The notes below the pieces were generated by a model. The model made no database searches, was not told the DNA's origin, and worked only from the letters and a program-made list of their open reading frames with translations. This document shows, one piece after another, positions 57,513 through 64,000 of a stretch of 64,000 nt of DNA. Numbering within the stretch: position 1 is the stretch's first letter; each line of letters starts with the position of its first letter. A program made the translations under genes and the position numbers. Source of the DNA: Roseiarcus sp963741845 (lineage in GTDB: Bacteria; Pseudomonadota; Alphaproteobacteria; Rhizobiales; Beijerinckiaceae); NCBI GenBank assembly GCA_963741845.1, contig CAVUJV010000023.1:248001-312000 (forward strand), written 5' to 3'.

Positions 57513-58247
57513 ATGAGAACATCGAAGGCAGAGGTCATCCGCGAATACGGGCCCTTCCCCGAGGCCGAGCAGGTCGGCGGCGTCTCGTTCGACGGCAAGC
57601 ATGTCTGGTTCGCCTCCGGCGCCCGTCTGAACGCCTTCGATCCGGGGAGCGGCAAGATGGTGCGCTCGCTCGACGTCGCCGCGCATGCAGGCACAGCGTT
57701 CGACGGACAGCATCTCTTTCAGATCTCAGAGAGCCGCATCCAGAAGATCGACCCGAACACCGGCCGCGTGCTCGCCACGATTCCGGCGCCGGGCGGCGGC
57801 GGCGACTCGGGACTCGCCTGGGCCGAAGGCGCGCTCTGGGTGGGCCAGTACCGGGAGAGGAAGATCCATCAGATCGACCCGGAGACCGGAGCGATCCTTC
57901 GCACCCTTGAATCCAATCGCTTCGTCACCGGCGTCACCTGGGTCGATAGCGAGTTGTGGCACGGAACCTGGGAAGGCGACGAGAGCGATGTGAGGCGCAT
58001 CGATCCGCGAACAGGAGAGGTGCTGGAGCGGATCGAGATGCCGCGCGGCATCTCTGTATCGGGACTCGAATCCAATGGCGGCGACCAGTTCTTTTGCGGC
58101 GGCGGAAGCAGCGGCAAGGTGCGAGCCGTCCGCCGTCCCAGCCGAGGGGCCGGAGTAGCGATGAGGGGATCTGTCGCAAACGATCAGGTATTTGGCCGGT
58201 TGCAACGCGGCTCCCCTATGCGGAGCGCTCGGATGCCGGCGCGATGA
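57513..58247 (+). CDS. Beta-propeller (SMP-30/YVTN-like) protein
   Basis: A roughly 245-residue protein of repeated four-strand blades: VSFDGKHVWFASGARLNAFDPGSGK, IQKIDPNTGRVLATIPAPGG, LAWAEGALWVGQYRERKIHQIDPETG and VTWVDSELWHGTWEGDESDVRRIDPRTGEVL. The end GGGSSGKVRAVRRPSRG matches the family stop; what follows to 58247 may be read-through after a lost base. No signal peptide is seen. It is probably in one transcript with the HTH gene. A glutamine cyclotransferase-like or lactonase-type reaction is possible but not shown. Confidence 0.8.
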   Translation: MRTSKAEVIREYGPFPEAEQVGGVSFDGKHVWFASGARLNAFDPGSGKMVRSLDVAAHAGTAFDGQHLFQISESRIQKIDPNTGRVLATIPAPGGGGDSGLAWAEGALWVGQYRERKIHQIDPETGAILRTLESNRFVTGVTWVDSELWHGTWEGDESDVRRIDPRTGEVLERIEMPRGISVSGLESNGGDQFFCGGGSSGKVRAVRRPSRGAGVAMRGSVANDQVFGRLQRGSPMRSARMPAR

Positions 58248-58337
58248 AGACGACTTGTGTCGGTATGTCGCCTTTGAGACGATCGACCTGAATGCGCCGG
58301 GCGGCGTCCGCGATTACGCCGAGCGCTATCAGGGGAT

Positions 58338-59375
58338 CTATTCCGGCATCTTCGACCCGGTCCAATGGCGCGCGAGTCTCGACGTTGATCTGCGTTCAAC
58401 AAGCCGAGCCGGCAGGATGATCTGCGCTTCGCAGAGGCCGAGCCGTCCATCGGCCGCGCCCTGGAAAATCTTGATCGTCTCCTCGACCATCAGCGGCGCG
58501 TCCTGCACGAAGGTCGTGAGGTCGTAACCGGCCCAGCCCGCCATCGGAATGTCGTCGAAGCCCGCGACGAGCACATCCTCCGGCACGCGCAGGCCCAGGC
58601 GGCTGCGGATCGCATCGATGGCGCCGATGGCGAGGAGGTCGTTGGCGCAGAAGATCGCCTCCGGCGCCGTTGCGCGCTCGCACATGGAGAGCGCCGCCTG
58701 AAACCCATCCTCGTAATGGAAACGGCCCTGCGCGATCTGGAGCTTCCTGTAGCCGCGCGCCGCGAGCGCGCGCCTGAAGCCCTTGAGCCGGTTGTCGCTC
58801 GCGGGACTGTCGACCGGGCCCGTCACGAAGCCGAAGGAGCGGGCGCCGCGGGCGATGAAGAGATCGGCGATCTCCGCGCCCGCGCGAGCGTTGTCGGTCG
58901 AGACCGACGTCACCCACGCGTTCCGCACCTCGGTGTTGAAGGATATGACGGGAACCCTGAGCTTCGCCAGCGAATCCGCCGTTTCAGGCGAGAGCACGGC
59001 GAGCGCGCTGACGATCGCGTCGACGCGGTAGCCTGCCAGCGTCGGAAGCGCGGCGTCGAGCGAATGTCCGCTATCGACCGGGACGAGCAAAACCTGTCGT
59101 CCGCTCGCATGAAGCTGAACCGTGAACTCTTCGAGCATGCGGGCGTAGAACGGATTGTACATGCCTCCAATGACGACCGCCACCAGATGCGAGCGATGGT
59201 TGAGCATGATCTGCGGAATCATGCTCGGCCGATACCCAAGCTGCTCCGCAGCGGCGAGAACCTTTTCGCGCGTGCGTTTTGAGATGCTCGCCCCGGGCCT
59301 GTATGTCCGCGAGACCGAGGACTGCGACACGCCGGCTAGCCGCGCAACGTCTGTCGAGGAGGCGTATCTGGGCAT
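58338..59375 (-). CDS. LacI-family transcriptional regulator
   Basis: A roughly 345-residue LacI regulator. The HTH is TDVARLAGVSQSSVSRTY, with the hinge region EKVLAAAEQLGYRPS. The effector domain follows with VVIGGMYNPFYARMLEEF, FVTGPVDSPASDNRLKGFR and IFCANDLLAIGAIDAIRS. ATG 59375 (MPRYASS) gives the usual distance to the HTH; GTG 59414 adds 13 residues. It faces away from a sugar ABC importer, and a palindrome lies between them. The effector is likely the sugar transported by that system. Confidence 0.9.
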   Translation of the reverse strand: MPRYASSTDVARLAGVSQSSVSRTYRPGASISKRTREKVLAAAEQLGYRPSMIPQIMLNHRSHLVAVVIGGMYNPFYARMLEEFTVQLHASGRQVLLVPVDSGHSLDAALPTLAGYRVDAIVSALAVLSPETADSLAKLRVPVISFNTEVRNAWVTSVSTDNARAGAEIADLFIARGARSFGFVTGPVDSPASDNRLKGFRRALAARGYRKLQIAQGRFHYEDGFQAALSMCERATAPEAIFCANDLLAIGAIDAIRSRLGLRVPEDVLVAGFDDIPMAGWAGYDLTTFVQDAPLMVEETIKIFQGAADGRLGLCEAQIILPARLVERRSTSRLARHWTGSKMPE

Positions 59376-59423
59376 GCTGGAAAAAGGGTTGCTCGTTTCG
59401 TTCTTGACCCTCACAGGTGGTTA

Positions 59424-59437
59424 TGACTAGCTAGTCA
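59424..59437. promoter_or_regulatory. Palindromic candidate LacI-family operator
   Basis: TGACTAGCTAGTCA is a perfect 14-bp palindrome in the gap between the LacI gene and the sugar ABC operon. LacI proteins bind such dyads. It is the only long palindrome in this gap and could repress both directions. Confidence 0.65.
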
Positions 59438-59549
59438 AGCGGACATAGTCCATCCGACCGGGAGGAGCGATGGTAGGCCAAACGCCGATGCGCGGCATGA
59501 CGTCGGCTTGCGGCGTCGAACCTCCTGGCGAACTGCGGGTCATTGACGG

Positions 59550-61088
59550 ATGTCCGGGGACATGACGGCGGACCTTCGGGCGCCTGCTCTGCGAGTTGCC
59601 GGGATCACGAAATCCTTCGGCGCTTCGAAAGCCCTCACCGAGGTCAGCTTCGATGTCGCGCCCGGAGAGGTGCATGCGCTCGTTGGCGAAAACGGCGCCG
59701 GGAAGTCCACGCTGGTCAAGATCATCACCGGCATCCTCGAGCCCAACGCTGGACGGATCGAGCTCTATGGCGAGCCGGTCCGTTTCGCGACGCCGGTCGA
59801 GGCGAGGCGCGCAGGTGTCGCGGCGGTCTATCAGGACCCGAAGCTCTTCCCGCATCTCGACGTCGCGGAGAATATCAGCATGGGCGCGACGCCGGTGACG
59901 GCGCTCGGCGCGATTGATCGCAAGGCGGTCGTCGCGCGCGCTCGCAAGTCGCTCGCCAGGATCGGCGTTCAAATCGATCCGCACGCGCTCATCGCGGAGC
60001 TCTCGGTGGCGGAGCTCCAGTTCGTCGAGATCGCCCGCGCTCTCGACGCGGATCTGAAGCTGCTCATTCTCGACGAGCCGACTTCCTCGCTGACACCGGC
60101 CGAGGCGCAGAAGCTGTTCCAGATCGTGCGCGACCTTCGCGACAACGGGACCGCGATCATCTTCATCACGCACAGACTTGAGGAGCTCGCGCTCATCGCC
60201 GACGCCGTCACGATCCTCAGGGACGGCCGGCATGTCGTGACCCGCCCGGCCGCCGAGCTCTCTCGCGCGGAGATCGTGCGCACGATGGTCGGCCGACCGC
60301 TTGAGAGCATGTTCGCGGGGCGGACGAAGCGAACGCCCGGACGCGAGCTCCTCCGCATCGAAGGGCTCACGCGCGAAGGCGCGTTCTCGAACGTCTCCTT
60401 CGCGCTGAGGGCGGGCGAAATCGTTGGCATGGCGGGGCTCGTCGGCTCCGGCCGCTCGGAGATCGCGCAGGCCTGCTTCGGCCTTGCGCCCCCGACGGCG
60501 GGCCGCGTCGTGATCGACGGCGTTCCGGTGACGCCGCGCAGCCCGAAACAGATGCTTGCGCTCGGGCTGGCCTATCTGCCCGAGGATCGCGACGGCATGG
60601 GCCTGATCATGTCGGCGCCGATCGTCAGCAACGTCACGCTGCCGATCCTCGAGCGGCTCGCGAGGCTTGGCCTCATCGACGACGCGGCGGGACGCAGGAT
60701 CGCCGCCGAGGCGGTTGAGACCTATCACGTCCGCACAACCGGCGTCGATCAGCTCGTCTCCGACCTGTCCGGCGGGAACCGGCAGAAGGTCGCATTCGCG
60801 CGGTGGCTGTCGACCAAGCCGAAAGTCCTCATCCTCGACGAGCCGACCCACGGAGTCGACGTCGGCTCGAAGGCGCAAATTCATAGGATAATCGCGCAAC
60901 TCGCCGACGATGGACTCGCCATCCTCGTCATTTCCTCCGATCTCCCGGAAGTGCTCGGCGTCAGCGACCGGGTCCTCGTCGTCGCGGAAGGGGAACTCGT
61001 GGCGGAACTCGATCCGTCCGCCGTCGATCAGGAGGCCGTCATGATGGCGGCTACCCGCAATGCGCGAGACGCCGCCCATGTCCACTGA
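59550..61088 (+). CDS. Sugar ABC transporter ATP-binding protein, double domain (rhamnose/ribose type)
   Basis: A 512-residue duplicated ABC ATPase. The N-terminal domain has Walker A GENGAGKST, a degenerate signature (LSVAELQFVEIARAL) and Walker B LLILDEPTSSL. The C-terminal domain has a degenerate Walker A (GLVGSGRSEIA), the signature LSGGNRQKVAFARWL and ILDEPTHGVDVG. This pattern is typical of RbsA/RhaT-like proteins. It energises the two permeases that follow. ATG 59550 is assumed; 59562 is also in frame. First gene of the LacI-regulated operon. Confidence 0.93.
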   Translation: MSGDMTADLRAPALRVAGITKSFGASKALTEVSFDVAPGEVHALVGENGAGKSTLVKIITGILEPNAGRIELYGEPVRFATPVEARRAGVAAVYQDPKLFPHLDVAENISMGATPVTALGAIDRKAVVARARKSLARIGVQIDPHALIAELSVAELQFVEIARALDADLKLLILDEPTSSLTPAEAQKLFQIVRDLRDNGTAIIFITHRLEELALIADAVTILRDGRHVVTRPAAELSRAEIVRTMVGRPLESMFAGRTKRTPGRELLRIEGLTREGAFSNVSFALRAGEIVGMAGLVGSGRSEIAQACFGLAPPTAGRVVIDGVPVTPRSPKQMLALGLAYLPEDRDGMGLIMSAPIVSNVTLPILERLARLGLIDDAAGRRIAAEAVETYHVRTTGVDQLVSDLSGGNRQKVAFARWLSTKPKVLILDEPTHGVDVGSKAQIHRIIAQLADDGLAILVISSDLPEVLGVSDRVLVVAEGELVAELDPSAVDQEAVMMAATRNARDAAHVH

Positions 61089-62118
61089 GGGCGCGGCGCT
61101 GACCGAGGACCGCAAGGCGCGCCGAGGGCTCGGACAGTTCGCCCTGCGGTTCCGCGTGAGCGGCGTCGCCGGCTTCCTGCTTCTGTTGTGCCTGGCTTTC
61201 GCGCTGCTGAGGCCGCAGTTTCTGACGCCTGGCAATCTCAGCGCGATCGTCTCCAACGCCGCCATTCTCGCAATCGTCGCGGCGGCGCAGGCGGTGATCC
61301 TCATCACCCGCAACCTGGACGTTTCGGTCGGCTCCATCATGGGGCTCGCCGCTTATCTTACCGCCGACTTCGCCGCACGCCACCAGGGCGTCGGCGGCGC
61401 GCTGGTGCTCATGCCGCTCGTGATCGGCGGGGCGCTGGGCGCGCTGAACGGCCTCCTTGTCGCCTACGGCCGGGTGTCGCCGCTGATCGCGACGCTCGGC
61501 ACAATGTCCGTCTATCGCGGAGCGACCTATGTTTACGCGCGCGGTCAGGAGATCACCTCCAGCCGCCTGCCTCACTGGATGAACGAACTCCCCGAAATGC
61601 GGCTCGGCGGCGTTCCCCTGCTCGTCGTGATCGCTGCGGCGCTCGTGTGCCTGCTTGCGGCCTTCCTGCGTTTCTATCCGCTCGGGCGGCGCATGTACGC
61701 CGTGGGCTCGAATGTCTCGGCGAGCGCCTTCTTCGGCCTGAGGACCCAGCGTATCGTGCTCTTCGCCTATGCGCTGGGGGGCGTCCTCTGCGGCCTCGCC
61801 GGGTTCCTTTACGCGGCGCGGGTCGGCACGGTGACGGTCGTGCTCGCGTCCGGCTGGGAGCTGACGTCGCTCGCGGCGGCGGTCATTGGCGGCGTCAGCG
61901 TCGCCGGCGGCTCGGGCAACGTGATCGGAGCCGCGCTCGGCGCCGTGATTCTCGCGACGATCGACAACGGCCTTGTGCTTCTCGGCATCCCCGAGTTCTG
62001 GCGCATGTTCATTCAGGGCTCTGCGATCGTGCTGGCGGCGACCGCCGACGTGATCATCGGCGCGCAGGTCCGCAATTCGCTTCGTGCGCGCCGGCGCATC
62101 GCGAGGACATCGCCATGA
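61060..62118 (+). CDS. Sugar ABC transporter permease 1
   Basis: A 352-residue RbsC-type permease with about nine helices. ILITRNLDVSVGSIMGLAAYL near residue 83 is the family signature. VIGGVSVAGGSGNVIGAALGAVIL lies near the end. ATG 61060 overlaps the ATPase by 29 bases; ATG 61078 is an equal choice. It is paired with the next permease, as in rhamnose-type importers that use two different RbsC-like subunits. Confidence 0.92.
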   Translation: MRETPPMSTEGAALTEDRKARRGLGQFALRFRVSGVAGFLLLLCLAFALLRPQFLTPGNLSAIVSNAAILAIVAAAQAVILITRNLDVSVGSIMGLAAYLTADFAARHQGVGGALVLMPLVIGGALGALNGLLVAYGRVSPLIATLGTMSVYRGATYVYARGQEITSSRLPHWMNELPEMRLGGVPLLVVIAAALVCLLAAFLRFYPLGRRMYAVGSNVSASAFFGLRTQRIVLFAYALGGVLCGLAGFLYAARVGTVTVVLASGWELTSLAAAVIGGVSVAGGSGNVIGAALGAVILATIDNGLVLLGIPEFWRMFIQGSAIVLAATADVIIGAQVRNSLRARRRIARTSP

Positions 62119-63095
62119 TCCGCAAACTGCCGCAGTGGGAGCTGACGCTGGTCGTGCTGACCCTCGCCGCGGCGGCGTGGTCGGCCTATCTGTCGCCCTA
62201 CTATCTGAGCCTTGACCAGATCGCCGAGTCGACACGCCAGTTCGTCTATCCTGGCATCCTCGCCATCGGCCTCGCGGTTGTCGTCATACTCGGCGAGATC
62301 GACATTTCGCTCGCCTCAACGCTCGCCTTTGGCGCGGTGCTGTTCTCGAAATTCTCGGAGTTCGGCGCGCCGATCTGGGTTGCGACGCCCCTCGTCGTGG
62401 CGGCCTGCGCGGCGCTGGGGACGCTGAACGGCCTCCTGGTCGCTCGCCTCGGCCTGCCCTCGCTGGCCGTCACGCTGGGAACGATGGGCGCCTTTCGCGG
62501 ACTTGCGTTCATCCTGGGCTCGGAGACGGGCTATACGAGCTTCGCCGATCCCTATCTTTTCGTGGGGTCGGAGCAGGCTTTCGGGCCGGCGCCAGCCTCG
62601 TTCGTTCTGTTCCTCGTCGTCGCAATCGCGATTGGCGTCTTGATGCGCCGCACCGTTTTCGGGCGTCGCTGCTACGCCATCGGTCTCAACAAGGAAGCCT
62701 CGTGGGCTGCGGGGATCGACGTCGCGCGACTCAAGATCGAGGCCTATGCGCTGGCGGGCGCGCTCGCGGGTCTCGCGGCGCTCGTCTGGATCGGCCAGTA
62801 CGGCTCGGCGCGCGGAGACAATGCCGACGGCGCGATCCTGTTCGTGGTGACCGCGGTCGTTCTCGGCGGCGTGGACATCAACGGCGGGCGCGGCGGCATT
62901 CTCGGCGTCGTGTTGGCGCTCTTCCTGCTTGGCACCATGCGCAACGGCATGGGCCTCGCCAACGTGCCCGGTCCGACCCAGACCATCGTCCTCGGCGCCC
63001 TGCTGATCGTTGGCGTTCTGCGCCCGATCCTCTTCCGCGGCGTCGTTCGCGCCTATCATTTCGTGTTCTCTCGGCCGGCTATCGCCTCGAGCTGA
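62115..63095 (+). CDS. Sugar ABC transporter permease 2
   Basis: A 326-residue RbsC-type permease with about nine helices. LGEIDISLASTLAFGAVLF replaces the usual GGIDLSVGS block, a mark of the second permease of rhamnose/autoinducer-2-type systems. LGGVDINGGRGGILGVVLAL follows. It is coupled to the previous permease by an ATGA overlap. A binding-protein gene follows 77 bases later. Confidence 0.92.
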   Translation: MIRKLPQWELTLVVLTLAAAAWSAYLSPYYLSLDQIAESTRQFVYPGILAIGLAVVVILGEIDISLASTLAFGAVLFSKFSEFGAPIWVATPLVVAACAALGTLNGLLVARLGLPSLAVTLGTMGAFRGLAFILGSETGYTSFADPYLFVGSEQAFGPAPASFVLFLVVAIAIGVLMRRTVFGRRCYAIGLNKEASWAAGIDVARLKIEAYALAGALAGLAALVWIGQYGSARGDNADGAILFVVTAVVLGGVDINGGRGGILGVVLALFLLGTMRNGMGLANVPGPTQTIVLGALLIVGVLRPILFRGVVRAYHFVFSRPAIASS

Positions 63096-63172
63096 AGGGG
63101 GCTTCGACCCATCACGGGAATCGGTGCGCACAGCGTCCAATGTGCGATCGGTGACACAGAAGGAGGAAACTT

Positions 63173-64000
63173 ATGAAGCTGCATACAACTCTACTCGCCG
63201 GAGCCGGAGCGGTTCTCGCGCTAGGCCTCGCCGTTTCGGGCGCTTACGCCAAGGACTCGGGCTTCAAGATCATGATGACGCCGAAGTGGACCGGCTTTCC
63301 CTATTTCGAGGCCGCGGCGAAAGGCGGCCGGGAGGCGGCGGCCGAACTCGGGGACCAGTTCGTCTACGCCGGCGCCGATCACGCGGACGTCAGCCTCCAG
63401 GTCGAGACGCTGCAGAACTTTCTGACGCAGAAACCCGACGCGATCGAGCTTGCGGCGATCGATCTCAATGCCGTCGCTCCCGTGCTGAAGCAGGCGCGCA
63501 AGCGAGGCATCGTCGTGACCACGTTCGACGCCGACGCGGCGCAGGACGCGCGCGACATGTTCGTCAATCAACTGTCCTACAAGCAGGCGGCAAAAACCAT
63601 GCTCGACTGCGCGCTCATGGACGCGCCGCAGGGCGGCGAGATCGCCTTCGTCGCCGCTTCCCCTACGGCGCCGAACCATACGGCGCATATCAAATACATG
63701 AAGGAATACATCAAAGACGACCCGAAGTATCAGGTCTTCAAGGTGGTCGACACGCAATACGCCAACGATGACGACGCCAAGAGCTACGACGTGGCGGTCA
63801 ATCTCATGCAGGCGCATCCGAACCTGAAAGTGATCATCTCGTCCTCGGCGGTCAGCGCTCCGGCAGGCGCGCGCGCCATCGCGGCGAGCGGGCACGCCGG
63901 CAAGGTGTTCTCGACTGGCTTCGCCCTGCCGAGCGCGATCAAGAGCTATCTCAAAGACGGCTCGGAGAAGTGCTTCGCTCTCTGGAACCCCGAGGAACTC
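63173..64000 (+). CDS. Sugar ABC transporter substrate-binding protein (runs off right edge)
   Basis: The first 276 codons of a periplasmic type I binding protein (RhaS/LsrB-like). The signal peptide ends near residue 25 (ALGLAVSGAYA). KIMMTPKWTGFPYFEAAAKGGREAA opens the mature fold. DAIELAAIDLNAVAPVLKQA, VTTFDADAAQDARD and VFSTGFALPSAIKSYL follow. AAGGAGGAAACTT before ATG 63173 is a perfect site. The C-terminus is beyond the window. Rhamnose, ribose or AI-2-like sugars are possible ligands. Confidence 0.92.
   Translation, partial: MKLHTTLLAGAGAVLALGLAVSGAYAKDSGFKIMMTPKWTGFPYFEAAAKGGREAAAELGDQFVYAGADHADVSLQVETLQNFLTQKPDAIELAAIDLNAVAPVLKQARKRGIVVTTFDADAAQDARDMFVNQLSYKQAAKTMLDCALMDAPQGGEIAFVAASPTAPNHTAHIKYMKEYIKDDPKYQVFKVVDTQYANDDDAKSYDVAVNLMQAHPNLKVIISSSAVSAPAGARAIAASGHAGKVFSTGFALPSAIKSYLKDGSEKCFALWNPEEL

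Noticed and set aside
58192..58527. Plus-strand open frame after the beta-propeller gene
   Set aside because: It overlaps the C-terminus of the LacI gene on the other strand and has no motif.
59427..61340. 637-codon open frame on the minus strand
   Set aside because: Antisense to the sugar ABC ATPase; no motif and skewed composition.

Overview
The window is a G+C-rich chromosome segment from an alphaproteobacterium, most likely in the Hyphomicrobiales (Rhizobiales/Beijerinckiaceae-like). This rests on protein flavour: the lysA-LptM-TIGR02302 cluster, the SorC/LacI-regulated sugar ABC importers, the PduO-type adenosyltransferase, and an HTH family ending in AVDRVVKIVRELDRYHGF. The genus cannot be fixed from the sequence. 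I see no rRNA, tRNA, CRISPR array, intact insertion sequence or prophage.

Layout. 0-7.7 kb: edge of a DEAD-box helicase gene, an acyl-CoA ligase, a PPK2 polyphosphate kinase beside a P-type cation ATPase, and two short-chain dehydrogenases. 7.7-9.7 kb: a small HTH protein of unknown role, then about 1.4 kb of AT-richer DNA with no recognisable gene. 9.7-15.5 kb: a small lipoprotein, a PEP-CTERM protein, an arsenic resistance operon (arsR, arsC, ACR3) with a divergent methyltransferase, a LysR regulator and a DUF1778/GNAT toxin-antitoxin pair. 15.6-23.9 kb: valine and branched-chain catabolism (mmsA, acyl-CoA dehydrogenase, mmsB) interleaved with a Uma2 gene, an alkylsulfatase and a Met/Gly-rich Spy-like protein. 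24-33.7 kb: two secreted Gly-rich paralogues, anmK, a cobalamin adenosyltransferase, a GNAT, TIGR02302, lysA and lptM, a quinone-reductase-like protein and a DUF302 protein. 33.7-38.9 kb: a ribose/fructose-type ABC importer and a UvrD-like helicase.

38.9-54.8 kb holds a broken glycosyltransferase gene and then one long plus-strand operon. It encodes a four-gene sugar/polyol ABC importer, a GpsA-like dehydrogenase, an sn-glycerol-1-phosphate dehydrogenase (EgsA/AraM family), a HAD-IIB phosphatase, a GlpD-type FAD dehydrogenase, an FGGY kinase and a GMC oxidoreductase. A convergent SDR and a SorC-family regulator follow. This is the most unusual system here. It combines a kinase, a flavin dehydrogenase and a SorC regulator, as in erythritol operons, with glycerol-phosphate dehydrogenases of opposite stereospecificity.

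54.9-64 kb: a DUF899 protein with a small membrane-protein frame, an HTH regulator, a beta-propeller protein, and a LacI-regulated rhamnose/ribose-type ABC importer whose substrate-binding gene runs off the right edge.

Reading frames are broken unusually often. Isolated single-base shifts, mostly net +1, occur about every few kilobases. They become very dense at 39.3-39.8 kb and 44.0-52.7 kb, while the two permeases at 42.1-43.9 kb are intact. The protein sequence stays conserved across each shift, so assembly or read error is at least as likely as real gene decay.
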